DNA of 54,935 nt, from NCBI GenBank assembly GCA_964504655.1, contig CAZDFD010000018.1, forward strand, positions 1 to 54,935, read 5' to 3'. This document shows positions 40,650 to 51,828 of the stretch, piece by piece. Below the pieces are notes generated by a model that did no database searches, had not been told where the DNA came from, and was given only the letters and a program-made list of their open reading frames with translations. The translations under genes were made by a program, and so were the position numbers. The stretch's first letter is position 1; each line of letters starts with the position of its first letter. Source of the DNA: JANXAZ01 sp964504655 (GTDB taxonomy: Bacteria; Pseudomonadota; Alphaproteobacteria; Geminicoccales; Geminicoccaceae).

Positions 40650-42359
40650 ATGATCGACACGCGCACGCGCTGGCTCGCAGGGGCCAGCGCCCTGGCCTTC
40701 ACGGCGCTCGTGGCCGGCGCCGCCGAGGCACAGGAGGTCAAGGCGGCCACCAAGTACGGCGACATGCGCACGGTCAGCCAGCGCATGCTGAGCGCGGCCG
40801 CCGGCGACGGCAACAATTTCCTGCACACCAACCACAACTACGCCCAGACCCGGTACTTCCCGAACGCCCAGATCAACACCGGCAACGTGGCGCGGCTCCG
40901 CCCGGCCTGGATCTTCCAGACCGAGGTCAAGGAGACGATGGAGACCACGCCGATCGTGGTGAACGGCGTGATGTACGTGACCACCGCCTTCAACCACGTC
41001 TATGCGCTGGACGCGCGGACCGGCGAGCAGATCTGGCACTACAAGCACAAGCTCGGGCCGGTGACCGTCTATTGCTGCGGCCCGAACAACCGCGGCGTGG
41101 CGGTCTACGGCGACATGGTCTACATGGGCACGCTGGACGCCAAGCTGGTGGCGCTGGATGCCAAGACCGGCAAGCTCGTCTGGGAGACCGAGATCGCCGA
41201 TCCCGAGCTCGGCTACAGCGAGACGATGGCGCCGACCGCGGTCGAGGGTAAGATCCTGATCGGCACCAACGGCGGCGAGTACGGCATCCGCGGCTTCGTC
41301 AAGGCGTTCGACGCCAAGACCGGCAAGCTCGTTTGGACCTTCCACACCATCCCGGAGAACTCGGTCGGGGTGTGGGAGACCAAGGACGCCACCGGCCGCG
41401 ACATGAAGCGCGACATCGCCGCCGAGAAGGCGGCGCTCCAGAAGATGGGCGATCCCTACAAGACGCTCGGCGGCGGCGTCTGGCAGAACCCGGCGGTCGA
41501 TCTCGAGCGGCGCAAGATCTACTTCGTGGTCGGCAATCCGTCCCCGGATCTCGACGGCTCGCTCCGCCCGGGCGACAATCTCTACACCGACAGCCTGGTG
41601 GCGGTCGACCTCGACAGCGGCAAGTATCACTGCCACTTCCAGTACATCGCGCACGACGTCTGGGACCTCGACGCGGTGAGCCCGCCGATCCTCGTCGACG
41701 TCAAGGACAAGGACGGCAAGCTCGTGCCGGGGATCATCCACGGCGGCAAGACCGGCCACGTCTACGTCCACAAGCGGGACGACTGCTCGCTGATCCGGTT
41801 CTCCGAGGCGATGGTGCCGCAGGAGGACATGTGGACCCTGCCGACCAAGGAGGGGGCCCGGATGCTGCCGGGCGCCAATGGCGGCGTCGAATGGTCGCCC
41901 ATGGCGGTCAACCCCGGGCTCGGGCTGACCTACGCCATGAACCTGCACCAGCCGATGACCTACCATGTCGAGAGCTCGCCCTATCCGAGCGGCAAGCTCT
42001 GGCTCGGCGGTGCCTTCAAGGTGATCCCGTCGGAGGAGCAGTGGGGCGTGCTCTCGGCGGTCGACTACCACACCGGCAAGGTGCGGTTCGAGGTCAAGAC
42101 CCAGCAGCCCTTGATCGGCGGCGTGCTCGCCACCGCCGGCGGCCTGGTCTTCTTCGGCGAGGGCAACGGCCGCTTCAACGCGCTCGATGCCACGACCGGT
42201 GCCGCGCTCTGGAGCTTCCAGGCGGGCGCCGGGGTCAACGCGCCGCCGGCCAGCTACACGGTCGACGGCAAGCAGTACGTGGTGGTCGCGGCGGGCGGCA
42301 ACACCCAGCTCGACTACAAGCGCGGCAACAGCATCATCGCGTTCAGCCTCGCCGATTGA
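40650..42359 (+). CDS. Second PQQ-dependent dehydrogenase with Asp-Leu-Asp active site
   Basis: 569 residues; ATG after a GGGGGG run; signal peptide LAGASALAFTALVAGAAEAQ. Propeller W-motifs (DARTGEQIW, DAKTGKLVW twice, DATTGAALW), vicinal Cys142-Cys143 (TVYCCGPNNRG), and active-site HDVWDLDAVSPP with catalytic Asp339 and Asp341, again the lanthanide-type Asp-x-Asp spacing. The usual GVNE after this motif is replaced by AVSPP, placing it in a different subgroup from the enzyme at 32845. Followed by a di-haem cytochrome c that probably accepts its electrons. Substrate unknown. Confidence 0.9.
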   Translation: MIDTRTRWLAGASALAFTALVAGAAEAQEVKAATKYGDMRTVSQRMLSAAAGDGNNFLHTNHNYAQTRYFPNAQINTGNVARLRPAWIFQTEVKETMETTPIVVNGVMYVTTAFNHVYALDARTGEQIWHYKHKLGPVTVYCCGPNNRGVAVYGDMVYMGTLDAKLVALDAKTGKLVWETEIADPELGYSETMAPTAVEGKILIGTNGGEYGIRGFVKAFDAKTGKLVWTFHTIPENSVGVWETKDATGRDMKRDIAAEKAALQKMGDPYKTLGGGVWQNPAVDLERRKIYFVVGNPSPDLDGSLRPGDNLYTDSLVAVDLDSGKYHCHFQYIAHDVWDLDAVSPPILVDVKDKDGKLVPGIIHGGKTGHVYVHKRDDCSLIRFSEAMVPQEDMWTLPTKEGARMLPGANGGVEWSPMAVNPGLGLTYAMNLHQPMTYHVESSPYPSGKLWLGGAFKVIPSEEQWGVLSAVDYHTGKVRFEVKTQQPLIGGVLATAGGLVFFGEGNGRFNALDATTGAALWSFQAGAGVNAPPASYTVDGKQYVVVAAGGNTQLDYKRGNSIIAFSLAD

Positions 42360-42440
42360 GGCGGGCTGCGGCATCTCGACCGTTGACGGGCGGGCGGGGC
42401 CCGGGCAGGGGCTCCGCCCGACCCGTTCGAGGATCAGGGA

Positions 42441-43073
42441 ATGCTCATGAAGCGACGCCGCCTGCTCGCCCTGCTCTCCGGCGCCCTCCTCCTGGCGCTC
42501 GGCGTGCCGCTCTGGGCCCAGACCGAGCGACCGCCCCTGCCCCCGGCGATCCCCGGCCTCGACCAGCTCGCCGGCCACCTGGCCGAGCTCGTGCCCGCCT
42601 GCGTCGCCTGCCACGGCGAGAACGGCGTGCCCAACTACGCCGAATCGCCGGTCATCGACGGCCAGCACGAGGGCTACCTCTACATCCAGCTGCGCGACTA
42701 CAAGAACGGCTCGCGCCAGCACGAGGTCATGAGCGAGATCGTCAAGGACCTGACGCGCCAGGACCTCCGGGATCTGGCGGCGTTCTTCGCCAAGCGCGCC
42801 TGGCCGCGCCTGCAGCAGACCGCCGAGGAAGGCGACGACGTGGTGGCCGAGCGGCTGGCCGGCGCCGGCATGTGCAAGGAGTGCCACCTCGGTGGCTATC
42901 TGGGCGACAGCACCGTGCCCCGGCTCGCGGGCCAGCTCACGACCTACCTCGTGGTCACGATGCGGGCGCTCAAGACCAAGGAGCGCGCCAACAACGCCGC
43001 CATGTCCTCGCTGCTCGACACCTACACCGACGAGGAGATCGACGCGCTCGCCCGCTATCTGGGCTCGCTCTGA
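42441..43073 (+). CDS. Di-haem c-type cytochrome (c4/c553-like)
   Basis: 210 residues; signal peptide LLALLSGALLLALGVPLWAQ. Two haem-binding motifs, CVACH (around residue 54-58) and CKECH (around 145-149), each followed by a class I domain; axial methionines probably in HEVMSEIV and NNAAMSSLL. HGENGVPNYAESPVIDGQHEGYL is the typical cytochrome c4 opening. Located 81 bases after the PQQ dehydrogenase on the same strand, so it is likely its periplasmic electron acceptor passing to a terminal oxidase. ATG at 42447 is an equally possible start. Confidence 0.9.
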   Translation: MLMKRRRLLALLSGALLLALGVPLWAQTERPPLPPAIPGLDQLAGHLAELVPACVACHGENGVPNYAESPVIDGQHEGYLYIQLRDYKNGSRQHEVMSEIVKDLTRQDLRDLAAFFAKRAWPRLQQTAEEGDDVVAERLAGAGMCKECHLGGYLGDSTVPRLAGQLTTYLVVTMRALKTKERANNAAMSSLLDTYTDEEIDALARYLGSL

Positions 43074-44050
43074 GCGGCGGCGGCGCGCGCCGCGAGCGAC
43101 GGCTCGGCGGCGAGCTCGGCCAGCCCCAGGCCCGAGGCGTCGCGCCGGCCCGCATCGGCGCCGGAGCGCACCAGGAGCTCGAGGATGGCGCCATGGCCGC
43201 GCTCGGCGGCGATCAGGAGCGCCGTCCGCCCGCGCGCGTCCGCGAGATCGACCGCGGCGCCGCGCTCGAGCAGGAGGCGCACGGCGGCGAGCCCCTCGGC
43301 CTCGGGCACGTCGTTGGCGTGGCCGGCGGCCCACATCAGGGCGGTGAGCCCGTTGCCGAACCGCTCGTCGACCGGCACGCCGGCATCCAGCAGGCGGCGG
43401 ATCACGGCGAGCTGGCCGCGGGCCGCGGCGTAGGCGAGCGGACCCTTGCCGGTGGCGTCCTGCGCGCGCGGGTCGGCGCCGTGCTCGAGCAGGGTGCGGA
43501 CCAGCCGGTCGTTGCCGTTGAAGGCGGCGGCGGCGAGCGGCGTCACCCCCGAGCGGCCGGGCTGGTCGGCCGGCACGCCCCGCGCCAGCAGCAGCTCCGC
43601 CACCCGCGTCCGGTTGGCCTCGGCGGCCAGGGTGAGCGCGGTCGCGCCGGCGAGGCTGCGGGCCGCCGGGTCGGCACCGCGCGCGAGCAGGAGCCGCACC
43701 GTCTCGAGCCGGCCGGCGCGGGCGGCGCGCATCAGCGCGGTCTCGCCGGCGCGGTCGCGCACCGCCGGCGAGGCGCCGGCGTCGAGCAGCCGGGCCACGA
43801 GCTCCTCGCAGCCCTCTTCGGCGGCGGCGGCGAGCTCGCGGGCGAGCTCGCGCGGGCTCGGCTCGGCGAGCCGGGCGACCCGCTGCGCGCGCTCCTGGCA
43901 GCTCGACTGGGCGGCGGCCGGCGCGACCGGCGCGGCCAGGGCCAGGAGGAGGACCGCGCCCGGAGCGAGTTTCCGGTATCGGGAACGCGGCGGCGCGGCC
44001 GGCGCTGCCAGGCCCGGGAGGAGGAGGGCGGAGCGGAGGATCGCGGTCAT
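43055..44050 (-). CDS. Exported ankyrin-repeat protein
   Basis: 331 residues; N-terminus with LAPGAVLLLALAAPVAPAAAQ suggests export, with signal cleavage about residue 48. The rest comprises about seven ankyrin repeats (GETALMRAARAGRLETVRLLLARGADPAARS, GVTPLAAAAFNGNDRLVRTLLEHGADPRAQD, GLTALMWAAGHANDVPEAEG ...). Ankyrins mediate protein contacts; periplasmic ankyrins are associated with oxidative-stress proteins in some bacteria. Its 3' end overlaps that of the convergent cytochrome gene by 19 bases, and it diverges from the PedA2/LutD-like gene with operator copy 2 between them. Confidence 0.85.
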   Translation of the reverse strand: MTAILRSALLLPGLAAPAAPPRSRYRKLAPGAVLLLALAAPVAPAAAQSSCQERAQRVARLAEPSPRELARELAAAAEEGCEELVARLLDAGASPAVRDRAGETALMRAARAGRLETVRLLLARGADPAARSLAGATALTLAAEANRTRVAELLLARGVPADQPGRSGVTPLAAAAFNGNDRLVRTLLEHGADPRAQDATGKGPLAYAAARGQLAVIRRLLDAGVPVDERFGNGLTALMWAAGHANDVPEAEGLAAVRLLLERGAAVDLADARGRTALLIAAERGHGAILELLVRSGADAGRRDASGLGLAELAAEPSLAARAAAAQSEPR

Positions 44051-44109
44051 GACGGGCTCCTTCGCGGCGGAGTCTGCGGCGGCGGCGGGGCTGGCCGGAG
44101 CCGGGGGTC

Positions 44110-44132
44110 GAGCTTATGTTGGCCATAAGCTC
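44110..44132. promoter_or_regulatory. Palindromic operator (copy 2)
   Basis: GAGCTTATG-TTGGC-CATAAGCTC, 9-base perfect arms, same overall length (23) and same core GCTTATG-N5-CATAAGC as at 38825-38847. Lies in the divergent region between the ankyrin gene and the beta-propeller gene, 19 bases before the latter's ATG and just upstream of its GGGAGGAG ribosome site. Confidence 0.75.
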
Positions 44133-44151
44133 CAAGACAGGGAGGAGATCG

Positions 44152-45123
44152 ATGCGCCGCACGCTCGTGCTGCTCGGAGCCCTGGTCGGGCTCGCTCCGG
44201 ACCCGGCCGCCGCCGCCGGGACGGGGCTGCGGATCGTGGCCAACGAGAAGAGCAGCACGCTCACCGTCCTCGACGCCGAGGACAAGGTGGTGCGCAGCGT
44301 CGAGACCTGCGGCCGGCCGCGCGGCATGGTGTTCCTGCCCGACCGCACGCGGTTCCTGGTCGGCTGTGCCGACGACAACACGATCGCGATCTACGCGCTG
44401 CCGAAGCTCGAGCTGGTCGGCCGCCTGCAGAACGTGCAGGAGCCCGAGACCTTCGATCTGCACCCGGACGGCCGGCATCTCTACGTCTCGAACGAGGAGG
44501 ACGCCCAGGCGACCGTCTACGATCTCGAGACCGGCGAGCCGGTGGCGAGCTTCGAGACCGGCGAGGAGCCCGAGGGCGTGCTCGCCACGCCCGACGGCCG
44601 GCTCGTGTTCGTGGCCTCGGAGGCGGCCAACCTCGTGCACGCGATCGACGTCGCCAAGCGCGAGGTGGTCAAGGACATCGTGACGAGCACCCGGCCGCGG
44701 CGGCTCGCGCTCACCCCGGACGGCAAGGAGCTCTGGGTCTCGGCCGAGATCGCGGGCGTGGTCGACATCGTCGACATCGCCACGCTCGAGGCGACCGGCC
44801 GGATCGACTTCGAGCCCAAGGGCATGCGGCGCGAGATGGTGACCCCGGTCGACCTCCTGATCACCCGCGACGGCAAGCGCGCCTACGTGGCGCTCGGCCG
44901 CGCCAACCACGTGGCGGTGGTCGACGTGCCGAGCCGCAAGGTGATCGACTACGTGCTGGTCGGGCGGCGGCCGTGGGGGCTCAGGCTGACCCGCGACGAG
45001 CGCCGGCTCTACGTCGCCAACGGGCTGTCCGACGACATCACCGTGATCGACACGGCGAGCCTCAAGCCGCTCCGCTCGATCCCGGTCGGCGAGGTCCCCT
45101 ACGGCATCCTGATCGACGACTGA
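44152..45123 (+). CDS. YVTN-type beta-propeller protein of the PQQ alcohol dehydrogenase system (PedA2/LutD-like)
   Basis: 323 residues; ATG after GGGAGGAGATCG; signal peptide TLVLLGALVGLAPDPAAAA. Seven-bladed propeller of 40-residue YVTN-like units (LRIVANEKSSTLTVLDAEDKVV, LHPDGRHLYVSNEEDAQATVYDLETGEPVASFETGEEPEGV, LTRDERRLYVANGLSDDITVIDTASLKPLRSIPVGEVPYGI). Fits TIGR03866, the repeat protein encoded with PQQ alcohol systems; homologues PedA2 and LutD belong to lanthanide-uptake clusters. Periplasmic; likely assists the ABC-2 transporter. Confidence 0.87.
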   Translation: MRRTLVLLGALVGLAPDPAAAAGTGLRIVANEKSSTLTVLDAEDKVVRSVETCGRPRGMVFLPDRTRFLVGCADDNTIAIYALPKLELVGRLQNVQEPETFDLHPDGRHLYVSNEEDAQATVYDLETGEPVASFETGEEPEGVLATPDGRLVFVASEAANLVHAIDVAKREVVKDIVTSTRPRRLALTPDGKELWVSAEIAGVVDIVDIATLEATGRIDFEPKGMRREMVTPVDLLITRDGKRAYVALGRANHVAVVDVPSRKVIDYVLVGRRPWGLRLTRDERRLYVANGLSDDITVIDTASLKPLRSIPVGEVPYGILIDD

Positions 45124-45162
45124 GCGGCGGCTCCGGGTGGCCGGCACCGGGCCGGGTCAGGG

Positions 45163-45564
45163 TCAGGGCGTGCCGGGCTTCGCCTCCGGGTGCTGCGGCA
45201 GCCGGTCCGCGATCTCGTAGTAGTCGCCCCGCGAGTCGACCCAGATGTGGGCGGCGGTGGCGAGCCCGGTCGGCTGGTCGAGCGTGCCGGCCGCGATGTC
45301 GAGCTCGGCGCCGTCCGCCCGCCGCCAGAACAGCGAGGAGCCGCAGCCGGTGCAGAAGCCGCGCAGCACGCCCGGGCTCGACTGGTACCAGGCGAGCGCC
45401 GCTTCGCCGGTGATCGTGACCGCGGCCCGGGGCGCGCTCGTCCAGGCGCCGACATGGCCGTGCCAGCGGCGGCACTGGCCGCAGTGGCAGAGCAGCACGG
45501 GGCTCAGCGGCGCCCGCACGCGGTAGCGCACCGCCCCGCACAGGCAGCCACCCTCCTGCGCCAT
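45163..45564 (-). CDS. GFA (glutathione-dependent formaldehyde-activating-like) family protein
   Basis: 133 residues starting MAQEGGCLCGAVRY. Zinc-binding cysteines of the family are all present: CLCGAVRY, LLCHCGQCRRWHG and GFCTGCGSSLFWRR. The GFA fold is known from enzymes once thought to condense formaldehyde with glutathione; most members have unknown function. Its position beside a PQQ alcohol-oxidation island, which would yield aldehydes, is suggestive but not proof of a role. Monocistronic. Confidence 0.88.
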   Translation of the reverse strand: MAQEGGCLCGAVRYRVRAPLSPVLLCHCGQCRRWHGHVGAWTSAPRAAVTITGEAALAWYQSSPGVLRGFCTGCGSSLFWRRADGAELDIAAGTLDQPTGLATAAHIWVDSRGDYYEIADRLPQHPEAKPGTP

Positions 45565-45840
45565 GGCCCGCCTCCCGCTCGCCCGCGCCGCGCGTCCGGG
45601 ATGCTGCCCGATCGCCGGGCCCGCGACCAGGACGCGGCGGCGAGACTCGGGCCAGTCGGCGGAGCGCGCCGCCCCTTTCTGCCCGGAATAGAGTATGTTG
45701 CAGCGCACAACGCGCGGCGGGCGAGACTGCTGTGCTTGACGGATAGGCAGCCTGCCCGTACCAGGGCTGTGACGGTTTGCCTCAGCGCTCAGCAGCGGGT
45801 CAGCCCCGCGAGAATACGGCACCAGCAGATCCCTGAGGGC
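45565..45840. other. Intergenic region upstream of the GFA gene
   Basis: About 280 bases without a convincing gene between the GFA start and the terminator. Slightly less GC-rich than its surroundings (GAATAGAGTATGTTGCAG). A TTGACG at about 45738 followed 17 bases later by TACCAG is a weak plus-strand promoter-like pair with no gene behind it. Nothing else seen. Confidence 0.4.
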
Positions 45841-45869
45841 AAAAAAAGGCCGGGCACGAGGCCCGGCCG
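45841..45869 (-). terminator. Rho-independent terminator (minus strand)
   Basis: Minus-strand GGCCGGGC-CTCGT-GCCCGGCC stem followed immediately by TTTTTTT. The strongest intrinsic terminator in the window; it ends transcription of the LysR gene or of the structured RNA. Confidence 0.85.
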
Positions 45870-46020
45870 AGTGGATCAGGGAGGCTAAACGTCTGGGGGA
45901 AAGGGATCCGAAGACCCCGACCCACGAGCGTCGCGCCCACGGGGACGCGGCCCGGAGGCCGCTGCCGCAAGGGCTCCCAGAGCAGCCCTTGTTGCACTGC
46001 ATCAATTAGGGAACCCTGGC
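45841..46020 (-). ncRNA. Candidate structured RNA or 3' UTR (minus strand) ending in a terminator
   Basis: Read on the minus strand, this gene-free stretch holds consecutive stable hairpins: GGGCT...AGCCC; GCGGCC-TCCG-GGCCGC; GGGGTC-TTCG-GATCCC with one G-U pair and a UUCG loop; then a terminator stem and a run of T. I do not recognise a known RNA family; 6S, SRP and tmRNA signatures are absent. It could be an independent small RNA or the long 3' UTR of the LysR gene, which stops at 46075. Confidence 0.4.
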
Positions 46021-46074
46021 GGCCATTGCTAGTGCCTTTGCGCAACAGAGCCATGCGCCGAGCGCATGATCCGC

Positions 46075-46980
46075 TCACCAGACCGCCTGCTGCGCCACCT
46101 TCTCGAGCAGGAAGTCCCGGAACACCGCGACCCGCTTGGAGTTCCGCAACTCCTCGGGATAGACGAAGTAGCCCGTGAAGCTCGGACCCTCGAGCTCCGG
46201 CAGCACCCGCACCAGGGAGCCGCTGCCGCTCGCCAGATAGTCCGGCAGCGAGGCGAGCCCGAGCCCGCTCTGCACCGCCCGCAGCATGCCGTAGACATTG
46301 TTGACCCGCAGCGCCGCCCGCCGCGGCCGCTCGGCATCCGCCTCCTCGCGGCCGGCGTGCAGGATCCAGTTGAGCGGCTGGCTCGTGAGGTTGGGGTCCT
46401 CGCCATAGGCGACCAGACGGTGCCGGTCGAGGTCGGCGGCGGTCGCCGGCGCGCCGTGCCGAGCCAGGTAGGACTCGGCGGCGTAGAGGTGGGTGTGCAC
46501 CGTCATCAGCCGGCGCTGGATCAGGTCCGACTGGGTCGGCCGCTGCATCCGCACGGCGACGTCGGCCTCGCGCATCGACAGATCGAGCTCGGCGTCGGTC
46601 ACGATCAGCGAGATGGAGATCTCGGGATAGCGGTCGAGGAACTCGCCCAGGAGCGAGGACAGCCAGACCGTGCCCACGCCCACGGTCGTGCAGACCCGCA
46701 GATGCCCGGCCGGAACCTCCCGGCTCTCGCGCAGTGCGGTCTGCGCGGCCGCCATCTTGCGGGCGACGTCACGCGCCGCCTCGACCAGGATGTCGCCCTG
46801 CTCGGTGAGCACGAGCCCGCGCGCGTGCCGGTGGAACAGGGGTGCTCCCAGATCCTCCTCGAGGGCGCCGATCTGGCGGCTGATCGCCGACTGCGACAGG
46901 CCCAGGCGGTCGGCCGCCCGGGTGAAGCTGCCGGCTTCGGCGACCACGTGGAAGATGCGCACCCGATCCCAGTCGAGCAT
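46075..46980 (-). CDS. LysR-family transcriptional regulator
   Basis: 301 residues. N-terminal winged helix-turn-helix MLDWDRVRIFHVVAEAGSFTRAADRLGLSQSAISRQIGALEEDLGAPLFHRHARGLVLTEQG; effector domain from about residue 90 (GHLRVCTTVGVGTVWLSSLLGEF, DADVAVRMQRP-like EADVAVRM, AVQSGLGLASLPDYLA). The conserved location beside trxB in related Alphaproteobacteria suggests a vertically inherited regulator; its targets are unknown. 39 bases downstream of trxB on the same strand, so possibly cotranscribed. Confidence 0.93.
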   Translation of the reverse strand: MLDWDRVRIFHVVAEAGSFTRAADRLGLSQSAISRQIGALEEDLGAPLFHRHARGLVLTEQGDILVEAARDVARKMAAAQTALRESREVPAGHLRVCTTVGVGTVWLSSLLGEFLDRYPEISISLIVTDAELDLSMREADVAVRMQRPTQSDLIQRRLMTVHTHLYAAESYLARHGAPATAADLDRHRLVAYGEDPNLTSQPLNWILHAGREEADAERPRRAALRVNNVYGMLRAVQSGLGLASLPDYLASGSGSLVRVLPELEGPSFTGYFVYPEELRNSKRVAVFRDFLLEKVAQQAVW

Positions 46981-47019
46981 GAGCCCCGAGCTTCCCCCAA
47001 AGCCGCGGACGGCCGCCGC

Positions 47020-47973
47020 TCACCCGCCCGGGCCGTGCTCCGCCAGCCAGCGATCGGCCTCGAGCGCCGCCATGCAACCCGTCCCGGCGGCGGTGACCGC
47101 CTGGCGGAAGACCTTGTCCTGGACGTCGCCGGCGGCGAACACGCCCGGAACGCTGGTCCGGGTGCTGCCCGGCGCGGTCACGATATAGCCCTCGCGGTCC
47201 ATGTCGAGCTGGTTCTTGACGAGTGCGGTCGCCGGATCGTGGCCGATCGCGACGAACAGCCCGTGCACCGGCAACAGACGCGGCTCGCCGCCGCGCACGT
47301 CGCGCAGCCGCAGCCCCGTCACCCCGCGCGGCTCCTCGCTGCCGAGCACCTCCTCGACGACATGGTTCCAGATCACCTGGATCTTGGGGTTGGCGAACAG
47401 CCGGTCCTGCAGGACCTTCTCGGCGCGGAGGGCGTCGCGGCGGTGGACGAGCCAGACCTTGGCGCACATCTGCGCGAGGTAGAGCGCCTCCTCGACCGCG
47501 CTGTTGCCGCCGCCCACCACGGCGACCTCTTTGCCGCGGAAGAAGAAGCCGTCGCAGGTGGCGCAGGCCGACACGCCGAAGCCCTGGAAGCGCTGCTCGC
47601 TCGGCAGGCCGAGCCAGCGCGCCTGGGCGCCGGTGGCGAGGATGAGCGCGTCGCAGCGGAGCGCGTCGCCGCCGTCGAGGAGCAGGCGGAAGGGTCTCTG
47701 GCCGAGCTCGACCGCGCTCACCACGTCGGCCACGAGCTCGGCGCCGCAGTGGCGGGCCTGCGCCGCCATCCGCTCCATGAGCTCGGGCCCGAGGATCGGC
47801 TCGGCGAAGCCCGGGAAGTTCTCGACGTCGGTGGTGATCGCGAGCTGGCCACCCGGCTGCAGGCCCTGCACCAGGACCGGCGCCAGATTGGCGCGGGCGG
47901 CGTAGATCGCCGCGGTGTAGCCGGCCGGGCCGGCGCCCACGATCGCGAGCCTGACCCGTCGCTCCGCCGCCAT
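47020..47973 (-). CDS. trxB: Thioredoxin-disulfide reductase
   Basis: 317 residues, standard length. FAD motif LAIVGAGPAGYTAAIYAARANL, redox-active CATC in GFGVSACATCDGFFF, NADPH motif VAVVGGGNSAVEEALYLAQ, followed by VWLVHRRDALRAEKVLQDRL, and C-terminal FAD segment VPGVFAAGDVQDKVFRQAVTAAGTGCMAALEADRWLAE. Reduces thioredoxin with NADPH in the cytoplasm. Lies 35 bases after greA on the same strand. Confidence 0.97.
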   Translation of the reverse strand: MAAERRVRLAIVGAGPAGYTAAIYAARANLAPVLVQGLQPGGQLAITTDVENFPGFAEPILGPELMERMAAQARHCGAELVADVVSAVELGQRPFRLLLDGGDALRCDALILATGAQARWLGLPSEQRFQGFGVSACATCDGFFFRGKEVAVVGGGNSAVEEALYLAQMCAKVWLVHRRDALRAEKVLQDRLFANPKIQVIWNHVVEEVLGSEEPRGVTGLRLRDVRGGEPRLLPVHGLFVAIGHDPATALVKNQLDMDREGYIVTAPGSTRTSVPGVFAAGDVQDKVFRQAVTAAGTGCMAALEADRWLAEHGPGG

Positions 47974-48008
47974 CGCTCCCCCGCGTCGGGCCGGCGCGCC
48001 GCGCCCGC

Positions 48009-48485
48009 TCAGCCGTACCGGACCTCGAGGATCTCGAAGTAGCGCACCCCTCGCGGCGTGGTCACCTCGACCGAATCGCCCGCCTCGCGGCCGAGCAGCG
48101 CCTGCGCCAGGGGCGAGCCGATCGACAAGAGGCCCTGGGCGATCTCGGCCTCCTCCGGGCCCACGATCTGGTAGGTGACCTCCTCGTCGGTCTCCTCGTC
48201 GACCAGGCGGACCCGGGCGCCGAACATGACCCGGGTGCCGGACAGCCGGGTGATGTCGATGATCTCGGCGCGACCGAGCTTGTCCTCGAGCTCCATCACC
48301 CGGCCCTCGATGAAGCCCTGGCGCTCGCGGGCCGCGTGGTACTCGGCGTTCTCCGAGAGGTCGCCGTGCTCGCGGGCGGCGGCGATCGCGCGGATCACCG
48401 CCGGCCGCTCGACGGTCTTCAGGCGCTTCAGCTCCGCGCTCAACCTCGAGTGGCCCTCGGGGGTCATCGGTATCCGGTTGGACAT
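48009..48485 (-). CDS. greA: Transcription elongation factor GreA
   Basis: 158 residues, the usual GreA length. N-terminal coiled coil with PMTPEGHSRLSAELKRLKTVERPAVIRAIAAAREHGDLSENAEYHAARERQGFIEGRVMELEDKL, including the acidic tip DLSENAEY that reaches the RNA polymerase active site; C-terminal FKBP-like domain (VTYQIVGPEEAEIAQGLLSIGSPLAQALLGREAGDSVEV). Rescues backtracked polymerase by stimulating transcript cleavage. Separated from carB by a terminator-like hairpin. Confidence 0.97.
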   Translation of the reverse strand: MSNRIPMTPEGHSRLSAELKRLKTVERPAVIRAIAAAREHGDLSENAEYHAARERQGFIEGRVMELEDKLGRAEIIDITRLSGTRVMFGARVRLVDEETDEEVTYQIVGPEEAEIAQGLLSIGSPLAQALLGREAGDSVEVTTPRGVRYFEILEVRYG

Positions 48486-48504
48486 CCCTGCTTGTCCGCT
48501 GCTG

Positions 48505-48543
48505 CGACAAAATAAACGAGCCGGCGATCGCCGTACCGCCGGC

Positions 48544-48544
<1 letters not shown>
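48505..48544 (-). terminator. Terminator-like hairpin after carB
   Basis: On the minus strand AGCCGGCG and CGCCGGCT form a perfect 8-base stem with a 10-base loop, followed by CGTTTATTTTGT. The stem begins at the last base of the carB stop codon. It would end carAB transcription or attenuate read-through into greA. Confidence 0.7.
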
Positions 48545-51810
<3,266 letters not shown>

Positions 51811-51828
51811 CGCTCGGCCTCGCAGGTC

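Noticed and set aside
39240..44381. Long minus-strand open frame opposite the PQQ genes
   Set aside because: Composition typical of antisense shadows (His/Asp/Arg/Val-rich) and the plus-strand proteins are clearly real.
45565..46005. N-terminal extension of the GFA protein
   Set aside because: The frame is open but has unrelated composition and covers the terminator; the ATG at 45564 starts the conserved domain.
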